A stretch of DNA of 64,000 nucleotides from Entoloma clypeatum (lineage: Eukaryota; Basidiomycota; Agaricomycetes; Agaricales; Entolomataceae), in contig OY751487.1 in the NCBI GenBank assembly GCA_963565915.1, positions 992,001-1,056,000 on the forward strand, in the 5' to 3' direction. Under the pieces are notes generated by a model. It was given only the letters and a program-made list of their open reading frames with translations. It was not told the DNA's origin and did not search any database. A program made the position numbers and the translations under genes. Below, one piece after another: positions 33,755-45,451 of the stretch. How positions within the stretch are numbered: position 1 is the stretch's first letter; every line of letters begins with the position of its first letter.

Positions 33755-35162
33755 ATCGAAACTTTGTCTGTAGGAGGATAATATGATCCATTGCTTGCAC
33801 CCCACTTAGCTGAGATACTTTTTGGGCAGATTTTTCGAAAGATTCCCTAGTACAGAGTACTCAAGAGTATATTCAGTGTGATTAGTACGTACCAAATTGT
33901 CAATCGCATACTTAAGCGTGGTCACAATCACACACGTCAGTCTGCCTCCAATGACCATAGCAAGCTTCTCTGCTGACACCGACAGGCTCTGACAGCGCGC
34001 CCTTCATTTGATGGAATCAGATAAGACCCATCGTCGGTAGACTCAAAGTACTGGCGCAGACCACCGACTGAGACTCGGACTCCCTTTGACACGACCTTGG
34101 CTCAGCCCTTCCGAACACATGCCGGAACAGTAAATTCACGATCTTCGTGCAGCTACCTCACATGGAAATAAGTTAGCAGTAGTAGAGGACCGATTGCCCT
34201 GCCGCCCATACCTCGCGTTGCGACGCTTTCTCCTCCATCGACGATTCCTTCGCTGGTGGATTATGATTAGGATGAGAGGGATGCAAATCGATCCGACGCG
34301 CTCGGCATCGCTGCACTTGGGCCCAACGTTGCACAGTCGCCGCCTTCAAAACAGGCACCATCGCCGCGCTCGGATTCCGACAGTAACCCTCCGAATCAAT
34401 TCTACCCTCAGACATATCACCTCCTCCTTCAGCCATCCCCTTATCAACACATCTGCTGAGCGTAGGCTTCGCCGAAACAGTGGGTTCCTTCCCTTTCACT
34501 TTATCATATAGTACTTCCATGTCGCCGCCTCATCCTTGCCCTGTCTGGTCGCTCGCAATAATGGACAGCCGATTGCATTGCCATCCAAAGCCATGTTTTG
34601 ACATCTGTCCGTGATTCCTCGACCCGATGAAAAACCACCGAGGTAAGAGCTTTTCGCGCCGAGAAACCCTCTGCTCACATCTTAACGCGCATCAACGAAG
34701 ACAACCGTTATTGTGCCTCGTGAAACCGCAAGGCGCCAACTTGGGCGCCAACGCAGACCTTTGAATTATTGTACAAGGTAAGTTAACTGTTCAAACACTC
34801 TAGTTATACTTGTCTGAAATAGACGGGGCCGCAGATATCCAAGAGGCCTCGACCGCGGTGGATCACTGCTACGACGATGGTAGGTTACAACGCCGTCGTC
34901 GCAGGTATCATTATAATGTGTTTGTTGGATGTGCAGAATACTTAACACAATGTCAGCCTTCAAGCTTCAACCGGAGGGGATATTCATTCACGACCACTGC
35001 AAACTGATTTACAGTTCATCGCTGCCTAAGCTTGTATTCAAAAAGGTAGGGATCGAAACCAAACCGTTCACGCGTCTTCTCGAGAAGGCTCAGAAGGATG
35101 GGTTAACGTATCGCTTATATCACATAGTGCACAATATACAAATACAAGAAAGCATTTCATGA
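33755..35162. other. Region without a confident gene
   Basis: A minus-strand ATG ORF of 115 codons (34173-34520) is charged and has no recognisable domain or homologue in the cluster. Plus-strand ORFs at 34810 and 34929 overlap in different frames and look accidental. Confidence 0.4.
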
Positions 35163-35938
35163 CTAAAGCTTCTCAGCACCCTCTTTGCTCGTCCAGTACA
35201 TCGTCGGGTCGGACCCTTTGGTATCGTATGAGACAGTACATTTGGTTGCGTCAGTGATTTGAAAGTGGCCAGCTGGGCTTTTCGCATTTACGTCAACCAT
35301 GGTTTTGATCTCTGTGGCAGCGGAAGCGAAGAAAATGAAGAAAGATCGGGCAGGGATAAGCTTGCGATCGTAGTAGCTCGCGGCAGGAGAAATGTAAAAT
35401 GGGGTGAAGTGCTTCGGAGCCTTGCACCCGATGACGATGTGAGCATGCTCCTTCCACTTGTTGGCAACTGTGATAGGTTTCGATTTGTCGACCTCTCCAT
35501 CGACCTGGCTCGCCTTCTTCTGGAGGGTGGCTTGCTGGCCTCGATCTATGACTCCACTGTGAGGCGTGCCTGAACCATCAACTGGCTCGCCGTCCTAGTA
35601 CATGCCAGCCATCGGTTAAGCGCACATAAAAAACAAACACTGCACACTCACCGAGAAACCTCCTTCCGTTGCGTAGATGTCATATGTTTCCTCCCATGTA
35701 AATGTCTGTGTTGCGGTGAGGTCCTCTGCTTTCTTGATAGCCAAAACGATATTTCCATTTTTAAGTGAGCCATCCCAATCCAAATCCCTAACGAGGGCGA
35801 GAGTAAGGTCCAAGGCTTTGAGACTCTTCAAAGTTTTTTCATCGTCGATGGAGACGGCGATGGAGCACTTGGACGGCGTGTCATTCCCCTTGAAAGGGAG
35901 TGAGATTGGTGAGAAACGAGTGCAAGGCAACATACCAT
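35163..35938 (-). CDS. Uncharacterised small protein, cluster paralogue D
   Basis: The shared intron lies at 35651-35595, with exons ending at 35652 and resuming at 35594-35163. The first half ends TFTWEETYDIYATEGGF; the second half has VANKWKEHAHIVIGC, HFTPFYISPAASYY, SFFIFFASAATEIKTMVDV and ends YWTSKEGAEKL. The start is ambiguous: the best-supported model has an ATG at 35938-35936 directly followed by a GTATGT donor and a CAAG acceptor at 35889, so the first coding exon is just the start codon; an unspliced ATG at 35933 is the alternative. Function unknown. It faces the opposite way to A, B and E. Confidence 0.65.
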
Positions 35939-37054
35939 GCTTAACAAATGCTCGAGGTGTACAGAGTGGGGGAGAAGAAGTCGGACCTTTGTTGTTTTCC
36001 AAACAGAATAGACACCCAATAACTTCTTGTTAGTCCGTTCGAAGTCGCCGCTTTCTCGGCAATATCAGGTGGCACGATGTTACATGGTAGGCCCTTGAAC
36101 CACGGTTACAGCAAACTGCATATAGAGGACGTATGGGTATACACAAGATGTCCGTTAGTTTGTTTGCATACCTTTGTAACCAGCGTTTTTGTCACAACTT
36201 GATTCAGTGATCAATATCGATGTCCATTCATTCATAGCAGACGAGCGGGCCCTTCAAGAAATCACAGCCACTCAGAATCGCAGATACACATTCTGCCGTC
36301 AAGTGGGGTGCTCATATGTTGGACACCCTATCTGCCCGCCTCATTGAATATCCACTCCCTTCACTGCAAACGACGGGGTTCGCCTCCAACCATCGACTAG
36401 GAGGACCCGGTCCGCTGGCTCAATTCCCTTCAAAATACAGAGGTTCGACTGTATCGTTGTGGAGAGAATTTCTGATGGAATGATCATTTCACCCTTCAGA
36501 TCCCCCTTCCCCTTCCACCCCAAGCAAGATTGAAATCAGGTGTCTTACTGAGCCCATGGTACATGTGACGAAAACCACCATGTTGGCCTGATCATAATTG
36601 ACGTCGAACTTGTATACGCCTGGCACGAGCGGCGATGTCAACATGACCGTACTGTACTTATGCACAAGTGTTCCTCCCTTCGGTCTCTATTATGCCACCA
36701 CAGGGGTTCCTTATGCATTCTTATCCAGAATATTCGAAACAAGGGCAATCATGTCATGAAGAAGCACGCCCACAGAACAACAACACCGGTCTGGTGAATA
36801 GGCTGAATAGGGAATACAATTTTTCGTCAGATGGTCAGCGCTCGTGAGGCCCTACTTAGTTGGCAAGATTCCTGGGCCGATGGGGAAATTAATCATCGCT
36901 GGAAACATATAAAGCCTGCTCTGTTTTGAGGATGTCCCTCAGATTCCAGAACGAACTTCGCCTTTCCTCTGATTATCGAACCCTTTGAACAGTGTATGCT
37001 ACAATTTACTCGTTCCTCACTGTACACTCGCTGACGAAGTTCTAGACCATCGAG
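35939..37054. other. Region with a possible short minus-strand gene
   Basis: On the minus strand, 36650-36345 reads as two blocks, one with GVYKFDVNYDQANMVVFVTC and one with KGEMIIPSEILSTT and RVLLVDGWRRTPSF ending at 36341. They look like coding exons of a small unknown protein, but start, splice sites and family remain unresolved. Confidence 0.3.
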
Positions 37055-37778
37055 ATGACATCATACTCCATCACCGTCAAGATCGAGTCGCGGACGTTGA
37101 AGACTCTCAGAGATGACCCAGAGAATGTACTCGTCCTCGTTAGGGACATGGGACGGGGCAAAAATTTAGAACGCGGAAATATCGTTTTTGCTACCTATCC
37201 ATCGGCGAAATTGTCTACCACGCAGACGTTTACCTGGGAGGAAAAATACCAAGTCTACGAAGCGGAGAAGGGGTTCGAAGTGGGTGTACCCATTCTCTCG
37301 TTGATGCGTACAACTGACGATCGGTATGAAGGCTGGCAAGGAGGTCCCATCGGGCACGGAGGAAGCGCCCATTGATCGCGGCCAGACTGTCACCTTCGAC
37401 GAGGACAGTCAATTCAAGATCGAAGGACAGAGTTCCGCTGACGGGGACATCACCGTTCTCAACGAGTGGAAGAACGCAGCTTGCATCGTCATCGCGTGCG
37501 TGTCTAACCAGGGTGGCAAGGAAGTGATGACCCCCCATTACATCTCTGCTCCGCGTACCCTTGGGACCACCAGCGCCCTTACACCCGTCCAATCTTTCTC
37601 CGTTCTGATCAAATCCAACACTGAAACTAAGACCATGATCGACGCAACTAAAGGAATAACTGGCCATTTTAGAATCAATGTGAAGGAAACTAAATGTGAG
37701 GTCTTACACGATACCTACACCACGCCGGGCGACAAGACAACATTCTGGACAAGCATTAAGAATGCTACGAGGCTTTAG
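37055..37778 (+). CDS. Uncharacterised small protein, cluster paralogue E
   Basis: Exons 37055-37279 and 37332-37778 give 223 residues. It is the cleanest copy and defines the family: an N-terminal half with SITVKIESRTLKTL, LVLVRDM and TFTWEEKYQVYEAEKGF, an intron after that motif, then RGQTVTFDEDSQFK, LNEWKNAACIVIACVS, TPHYISAPRTLGTTS, SFSVLIKSNTETKTMID, GHFRINV and a C-terminal FWTSIKNATRL. No signal peptide or membrane helix. A leader intron ending TTCTAG before 37046 is likely. Function unknown; the dense beta-strand periodicity suggests an all-beta fold, which is inference. Confidence 0.73.
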
Positions 37779-38414
37779 GCACTTGGTATTCAGATAGTAC
37801 TATGAAGTGGTTTCTTTTGACTCAGTTTGTACTTGTATTTCCGAGACAATGTATTTCAATGGTTATGATTTGTTGTGTGCCACACTGGCAGCGGTGATCG
37901 TGGACACCTCGAGCGGCATATTAAAAAACAGTTCTCTGGAGGATTCGTCGTGACCAGTGTCCTCACCGCGTGGTGGTCACTGCTTATGTAACCCATCTGG
38001 AGGTTGAAAGTACTTATGCCCGTTATTTCTTTTTTCTCTGTAAGATCACAAGTATCATTATATGCCTATCTATGCAGAGCCTTCTCCAGGCCCATCTCTT
38101 CGCGACGCACCGCGGCTACTCGCATTTCTACGCGCCTCGATTTCCATCCTAGTATCCCTTGCGCAGGCATGTCAAACACGTCAACATGCCCGGCGCTGTT
38201 TGCTCAGCCTGCGCCGACGTCCCACACTGCTACCGGGGCACCTCCCCCTACTTTATCATTCAACTAATCATCTCATTCTATTGACTTACAGATATCACCA
38301 AGGCATATTTTGCCTGTTCGTCACGTCGCCTCTGCTGTCTACCCGTTGTGGTGTTCGTGCGCCGGCGTTTCGCGGTTGTCCCCATCGTAGGCTCCTCGGC
38401 GATGTCGTTCAGTC
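37779..38414. other. Host flank of the Copia-1 insertion
   Basis: No supportable gene. The last five bases (38410-38414, CAGTC) are the target-site duplication of Copia-1. Confidence 0.5.
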
Positions 38415-38710
38415 TGTTGAAACTTTTCCCATCACGTAGATTAGATTAGATTAGATTACATCACGTGACCTTTACATATCTTCATTACATACTTGTTTGG
38501 TTGGTACAAACAGTAGTACGGTATATAAGACCAGGAAACTGTCAATATCAACAAGTTGTCTCTTGACTCTTAACCAGCTCCATCGCTCTCACCAGCCTCA
38601 ACCGCTCTTACCAGCCTTACCCCTCCAAACCATGTAAGTGACCATAGCGGTATTGTAGAGTACTTCCAGTGTAGCTATGTTGCTCAGTACGCCCAGGTGG
38701 AACTTCAACA
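38415..38710 (+). repeat. Copia-1 5' LTR (296 bp)
   Basis: Contains GATTA repeats near 38438-38458 and a TATA-like GTATATAAGACC near 38520. It differs from the 3' LTR by CpG transitions and lacks a 13-bp segment present there. Confidence 0.9.
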
Positions 38711-38982
38711 GGTTATGGGCCCCGGATAGCAGAGGGACTTGGGAAACGCTGGCAACAGCGAGTACCTGCCCACTCTACCCTGGTTGGCGAAGAACCGATC
38801 GAAAGATCTAGGTTCTGAGTCTTACTTCTTCACATATGAACCTGGGAACGTCATTACGACAAGTACCTGTCATGAGACGTCCCTAAGGGGATTGACCTAG
38901 TACACTCCATGTGGAAACATTGATCGCACCTTATACGTTTCTGACATATAAAGGGTTTTCCCGTGACCACTATTCCTAAAAG

Positions 38983-39321
38983 TGTTACGGACTAACGACT
39001 ACGGACGTATACGCTTACTTTTTCACTTTTACTCATCGGCCCCCGCTTACACATATCGTATTATACCTTATTTCCTTTAGTATACTTCGCTCCCGCGCTG
39101 ACTCGCTTTCCACAGCTGTCTGACTCATTCCGCAGTCAGCTTACTCATTAGTGCATAGCCTTCCGCAGTTACTGACTCATTCGCTACCGCTCATAGTCAG
39201 TACTATATAAACCTCATGTACCATAGCTACATTCCTTAGATTTAGCAATCACATTGCTCTTCGCCTTTCCATCTTCCTGCATACTCTGCCCGAACCTTGG
39301 AACGGTTTGTTACACATAACA
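38983..39321 (+). repeat. Gypsy 5' LTR (339 bp)
   Basis: TATA-like TACTATATAAACC near 39203. The four differences I find from the 3' copy are all CG in one copy and CA or TG in the other. Confidence 0.92.
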
Positions 39322-39398
39322 AGTTGCTAAATCTCGTTAGGTTCGCCCAGAGCGAAGAGAGCAACTACCAGACGAGTCAAGACGTCGCGCTTCTTTGA

Positions 39399-40924
39399 AG
39401 ACTTCACCATATCGATTTTACACTCATCCAGCAGTACATCGAATCGGAGATCCGTCGCATCCTACAGCAGGTGCTTGACGAAGAACTAGACAACGACGAG
39501 CATCGCCCCCACGGCGAGATAGCAGAGAGCATCCATCTTGCTCGGCAACACCAGATCGCGCGTTACAACACCCGACAGAACGAACTCGAAAGTTTTCGCG
39601 TTCAAGAAGGACCTCAGACAGGTCGGATCACAGAGATCAGAGAGTTTATCGGTGTCCAGACAACCGTTATCAGAAGATTGATTAGGACGCTCACATCGAG
39701 ACATCCCAGAGCCGCATCACCACGTCTTACTCGAAGCAGCAGATCTACGCCCACTTCACCACCGACGAGCAACAGACCGAGTACAACCGTTGGGCACGAA
39801 ACGAGAGACTTGACCCCTTCTCGCGACCAACAGACGCGCAGGAACAGAGATTCCTTAGAGATCTACAAAGGAAATACCCCGAACGTTTTGCCACTGATTC
39901 CGCCGACGAGTCCCCTGACAAATTTACTTTTGACTCCGCGCAGTCAGATACCGAACAGACGCCTAGAACAGGGACTGATTTTCAACCCCTACCTGTATCC
40001 CGAACCCCATCTTCATCCCAACAATCTGACACCTCTCCTACTCCGCAGGTTCTAGACATGGCAGAAGCACCGACAGTACAAACAATGGATACATCCAAGA
40101 TCATCAAAGATCCTGGGATGTTCAAAGACAGACACACCTTCGACGAGTGGTGGAAAGCCACCAAATTATACATCAGGTTCCAGAAGGGCCTGTCCGACGA
40201 TCAGAAGATTCTTGCGGTGTTGTCCCGCATGATGGAAGGGTCCGGTAAACACTGGGCCAGCAACAAGTTAGACGACCTTGCCACCGATGGCGAGAACATC
40301 ACCTGGTTAGGGTTCTCAGACGACATCGCTACGCGATTCTCTATTGCCAACAAGTCGGCAGCGGCCAAGGCGAGACTCGAAGTCCTGAAACAGGAGAAAC
40401 GCACCATCGACGAATTCTTGGACGAATTCGAAGACCTCTTGAAGCTGTCAAACCTTGGCGAAGAAACTGGGAAATACATCCTGGAAAAGAACGTCAACCG
40501 CAGAATTTCTGAACAAGTGGCTAGCGATGGCAAGACGTACACTGATTATGCAAAGGAGATCTGAAACAAGGGACGACAGATGGAGGGACATGCATTAGTC
40601 ATCCGAGGGGGTGGCGACACACGCACCGGATCGGGCACCACTTATGGTGGTCAAGGCAAAGCCATGGAGATCGACAAAGCAGGAGTAGCCCGTTGCTACA
40701 ACTGTCAGCGTTTTGGTCACCTTGCCAAAGACTGCAAAGCCCCAAAGAAGAAAGATGGTTGTAAGTGTTTCAACTGCGACCAAGAAGGACATATCGCGCG
40801 CAACTGCCGCAAGCCGAAGAAGAACTCTGGAAAGATTAGGAAGGTGTCTGATGGAGATACCGATGATGATGAAACCATCACCATAGAGACCGATGAGAAG
40901 GATTTTCCCGAAGGGTCCGATTAA
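39399..40924 (+). pseudogene. Gypsy gag, interrupted
   Basis: The N-terminal part (39399 to about 39710, with RQHQIARYNTRQNELESFR) is in one frame and lacks an ATG; the rest is in another frame from about 39710 to 40924, so the reading frame changes near 39700. The capsid-like core (HTFDEWWKATKLYIRFQKGL, FLDEFEDLLKLSNLGEE) is followed by two zinc knuckles, CYNCQRFGHLAKDC and CFNCDQEGHIARNC. An in-frame TGA at 40562-40564 splits YAKEI from NKGRQ where Arg is expected (CGA to TGA). The product cannot be full length as it stands. Confidence 0.8.
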
Positions 40925-43900
40925 ACGACGCTAAGTCGCGACCCTTATCCATTAAACGAACTCGCTTGCCTGGTGCAGTTACAGACAATATAACTTATGT
41001 TATCCCTGCAAAGCGAGCCGTTGCGTCAACTAAGATTGTCAAGGGAGATAAACCTCCGAAACGACGAGAGATCAAGCTGCAAGCTCAGATCAAAACACGA
41101 CGAGGACCAAAGGCCATTCGACCCGAGGTTGATAGCGGATGTGAACGCACATGTATCCATCCCAGAATAGTACGCCAACAGAACCTTCCCACACGTGGAA
41201 TAAAGCCCATATCAATCCTAAATGCGGATGGATCGCCGAACCGACAACAGAAAGCAGAAAAACTTGCCGAAGTCAAGCTGGACTTAGGAACACACCAGGA
41301 AACCATGGAAGCAATGGTATTGGACATTGGGAGAACGAACATGCTTTTGGGACATGACTGGTTGGTGCACCACAACCCCACAATCAATTGGACGACCAGC
41401 GCTGTAACATTCAACCGGTGCCCATCAACATGTCAAACCAAACACTCGGATTTCAGGGTTAACCTTAATGGTCGCAAACATCGGGTTCGCATGGTGGAAG
41501 TACGAGACAAGGACGCGCCCAAGAAATCGGATCAGAAATGGAAACCCGGAGACCCCATATTGGAAGCAGTTACTCCCACACCACCTCCCACAACCAAACG
41601 ACCCTCATACGTTGAACGTTTTGCCCATCTCTTTGAAAAAGAAAACTTTGACAAGATCCCAAAGGAAAGAGAATGGGACCACGGCATTGAACTTACACCG
41701 GACGCACCAAAGGAGCTAGGAGGAAACACGTATCCTATGACCCAAAAGGAGCAAGAAGAACTGGACGAATTCATCGATGAAGGCCTGGCAACCGGAAAGA
41801 TCCGACCGTCCAAATCCTCTTATGCATCATCCTGCTTCTTCATTAACAAGAAAGACGGTTCCAAACGATTGGTACAGGATTATCGCATGGTCAATAAATT
41901 CACGGTTAAGGACAAATTCCCACTCCCACGCATCAACGACCTCTTGGATGTATTGAAGGACGCAGTCTACTTCAACAAAATGGACATCATGTGGGGATAC
42001 AATAACGTGCGGATCAAGAAGGGTGACGAATGGAAAGCCGCCTTCCTGACCAGCTGAGGATTATTTGAACCATTGGTCATGTTTTTCGGTCTCTGCAACT
42101 CCCCGGGAACGTTCTCTCGGATGATGGCCAGCCTATTCAGGGATCAAATCCGTCGGCGCATCTGTGTGATTTACATGGATGACATAGTGGTTATTGGTAA
42201 AACCAAGGAAGAACTCGCCCGGAACACCAAAGAGATCTTGCAGATTCTGTCAGACAATGACCTGTTTCTAAAGGAGAAGAAGTGTCTTTGGGAAGTAACG
42301 AAATGCCCCATATTGGGATATGTCGTTGGAGAAGGACGTGTTGAGATGGAAACTGAAAAGGTGGACACAATCCGGAACTGGCGAGTACCCACATCAAAAA
42401 AGGAAGTCCAGAGGTTCCTGGGATTTGCCAATTTTTATCGACGCTTCATTGGAGGATACTCAAACATCGCAAAGCCACTCACAACACTTACGGGAAATAC
42501 AGCATTCACGTGGGGACCAGCGGCGCAAGAAGCATTTGAAGGTCTCATATGGGCAATCACGACGGCACCAGTCTTGGCATTGCCCAAACCAGACGGACAG
42601 TTCAGGGTTGAAACCGATGCATCGGGTTATGCGATTGGAGCGGTACTTTCACAGAAACAAGACGACAAGTGGCATCCTATCGCGTTCTTGTCGCGGACCA
42701 TGTCCGCGGCCGAACAGAATTACGAGATATATGACAAGGAACTCTTGGCAGTCATGGAAGCACTGAAGGACTGGCGACATTATCTACTTGAAGCCAAGGA
42801 ACGTTTCGAGATCTTAACCGATCACAAAAACCTGGTAATGATGTAACCGACGTAGGCTGCCCAAAGGGCGCTCAAGACGTAGCGGTACGAAGGCATAGTG
42901 GAAGCTCAACTAACCTGGTTAAGAGTAACTAAAGGGAATCTAGAAGCTATACTAGCTTGTTAGTTAACTCAAAGAACTGGGGTGTTCAAGAAGTTAGGAT
43001 TCATCGTACTAAATACATGGGTATTTATACTAATCCAATATGCCCACGGACCATTGTACAAACAATGCATAAACAAGTCATGTGTCCGTGGTTGTACCAT
43101 AAACTTTCATATATGGTAATAGTGACTTATAGTCACTTCCTGTGACAAGCACATGGTGCGACATATCTGGCGATATGTTCAACACCTGGAGTATTTCCGG
43201 CGTCCTCAGGACCTAAACCAACGACAGAGGCGCTGGAAGATGAAGTTACAAGACTATGACTTCGAACTGCGACATGTACCTGGGAAGACAAACGCGAAAG
43301 CAGACATCCTGTCACGTTTACCCTGGTATGAGACGGAACTCGAGCCGCAGGACAGCGACCAAATGCTCAAGGAGGGGTTATTTTTGAAACGATTGGAATC
43401 AGAAGATGTGATACAAATGGAGATGTTCACGGAGGAACAATTCTTTGAAGGGGGTGAAACATCTGATTCCATCAAAATCGGAAACATCACAACCATCGAA
43501 AACCCATGGATCGCACGCATCAAGGCCTCGAATCGCATGGAGACAGAAGTAGCCCAGGGTCTGAAGAAGAATCCTCACTGGTACCAGCAGGAAAATGGCA
43601 TCACCTACGCAGGAGAACGAGTCTATGTTCCACCAGACCCACAACTGCGCCAAGAACTGATGTTTGAAGCGCATGACGCACCAGTGGCAGGACATCCAGG
43701 ACAATATCGAACACATGAACTCCTCACTCGCACCTATTGGTGGCCCACCATCCTACATGACGTAAAGAAGTATGTGAAAGGTTGTGACACCTGTCAACGT
43801 AACAAGATCAGCCGCCAAAAGAGACACGCCCCTCTACACCCTAACGCCGCGCCAAGTCAACCATGGGAAGACATAGGGATTGACGTCGTGGGACCGATAC

Positions 43901-44928
43901 CAGAATCTGATGGGAAGAACACAATTCTGGTCATCACGGACAGACATTCAAAGATGCTTCATCTCATCCCGACAACCATGGAACTATCGGCTGAAGGATT
44001 AGCCAAGATCTATCGGGACCAGATATGGAAGCTTCATGGGATCCCTAAGAAGATCATTAGCGACAGAGGACCACAGTTCGCCGCGAAGTTCATGGAGATA
44101 CTTTGCCGCATGTTGGGAATCAAGAGAAACCTGTCCACTGCGTACCATCCACAAACTGATGGACAAGCCAAACGATCGCATCAGGAAACCGAGGTGTTCT
44201 TACGAAACTTTGTCAACCATCTACAAGATGATTGGGCGGAATGGATCGCAATCGCAGAATTCCAGTACAATGACAAAGAACATCAAGCGACAAAGTACAC
44301 ACCATTCTATCTCAACTACGGTCTGCATCCTTGGAAGGGAGAACTTGTGTTGGAAGACACCAATCCAGCGGCAAACGACTTCTTGAAAAAACTCAAACAG
44401 GCACGAGAAGAAGCCAACGCAGCACTGAAACAGGCCCAGGATCAGATGAAGAAGACAGTTGACACACGACAAAGCCCGTCTCGGAATTACCGCATCGGAG
44501 ACAAGGTGTGGCTGGAAGGGACTAACATCAGGACTGATCGTCCCTCAAAGAAACTTGACGCCCTCCGACATGGACCGTTCAAAGTCCTAGAGAAGAAAGG
44601 AGCTAGCGCATACCGTCTTGATCTTCCCAAAACCTGGAAGATGATCCACCCTGTGTTCAACGAGACCCTGTTATCGCCATACGAAACCCCGAAGTATGCC
44701 ATTCAGAAAAAGAAGCCAGCCCCTGATCCGATCATCGTCGAAGGACGAGAAGAATACCATGTCTCCACGATCCTGGACTCTCGGAAATTCTGTGGAAAGA
44801 TCCAGTACCTTGTCCAATGGGAAGGGTATGGCCCAGAAGAGAACATGTGGGAACCTCGGACTAATGTTCAGAACGCTCAAAACTTGATCCGAGATTTTCA
44901 TCGGCAAAATCCATCGCGTCCACGATAA
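40925..44928 (+). pseudogene. Gypsy pol with chromodomain, interrupted
   Basis: Read in the -1 frame relative to gag, as usual for Gypsy elements. In order: retropepsin (VDSGCERTCI, later LLGHDWLVHHNP), reverse transcriptase (KRLVQDYRMVNKFTVKDKFP, GLCNSPGTFSRMM, YMDD), RNase H (RVETDASGYAIGAVLS), integrase with its zinc-binding HHCC (H...GHPGQYRTHELL...CDTCQ) and catalytic core (DIGIDVVGP, ISDRGPQFA), and a chromodomain (KIQYLVQWEGYG...ENMWEP). Defects: TGA at 42055-42057 in place of the Arg after FLTS; a solo LTR at 42836-43184 between DHKNL and EYFRRP; and in the integrase core DGQAKRSHQ has Lys where the catalytic Glu (DGQ.ER) is expected. The element should be immobile by itself. Confidence 0.88.
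42836..43184 (-). repeat. Solo LTR related to Copia-2, inserted in Gypsy pol
   Basis: This 349-bp segment is the reverse complement of the first two thirds of the Copia-2 LTR, with scattered differences. It is flanked by CCTGG on both sides (42831-42835 and 43185-43189), and removing it with one CCTGG restores CTG-GAG-TAT in pol. The interruption has a length divisible by three but contains stops. Confidence 0.88.
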
Positions 44929-45045
44929 AAGAACAAACTTTGAGAACCATTTTCCACATCGACTTCTGTCACATCGAGTTCCCCGCTCCAACTCTACTCG
45001 CCCAACACGCCGTTCTTCTTATACCTTTCAAACATCATTTCTGCC

Positions 45046-45414
45046 ATGTCCAACATCACCGCCGCCTCCACCGATGTTTCCGATATCAACCCCACCATCA
45101 CCACCCTCATCGGCGAAGCACTCTCCATGCGCGACCAGATCCATGCGCTCGAAACCTCCGTTGCCGACATCCTCCACCGGCAGATGCATATCCGCCTTCA
45201 TACCCTCTCCGATTTACCAACCGCCCCCACCGCTGAGGAGAAGCTCATCCTCAAAAACTATACCAACACCCTTGCTGTCGAGAATCGACGCCTTCGCCTC
45301 GCCGTTCGAGGTTTAGAGTTTGCCACGGCGGTAAACGATGAACTGATAAAGGATTGGGGTAACCGAGTTGACCCTGCCTGGGCCGATCCAAATGGCAACG
45401 ATGGATGGGAGTAG
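45046..45414 (+). CDS. Extra Gypsy ORF between pol and 3' LTR
   Basis: An intact ATG ORF of 122 codons, in a different frame from pol, starting 118 bp after the pol stop. It reads as a helical, coiled-coil-like protein (LIGEALSMRDQIHALETSVA, then ILKNYTNTLAVENRRLRLAV) ending DPNGNDGWE. I do not recognise it. A third ORF at this position is unusual for fungal chromoviruses, and it carries no stop while gag and pol do. It could be an accessory element protein, a former env-position ORF or a captured host exon. Confidence 0.55.
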   Translation: MSNITAASTDVSDINPTITTLIGEALSMRDQIHALETSVADILHRQMHIRLHTLSDLPTAPTAEEKLILKNYTNTLAVENRRLRLAVRGLEFATAVNDELIKDWGNRVDPAWADPNGNDGWE

Positions 45415-45451
45415 GTAGTCTGTGAGGACACAGACCTTGAGGAGGGGAACA

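Noticed and set aside
34173..34520. Minus-strand ATG ORF of 115 codons near the aegerolysin
   Set aside because: Charged, no domain, not related to the cluster family.
33226..37778. MACPF partner gene for the aegerolysin
   Set aside because: None of the neighbours is long enough or shows MACPF motifs.
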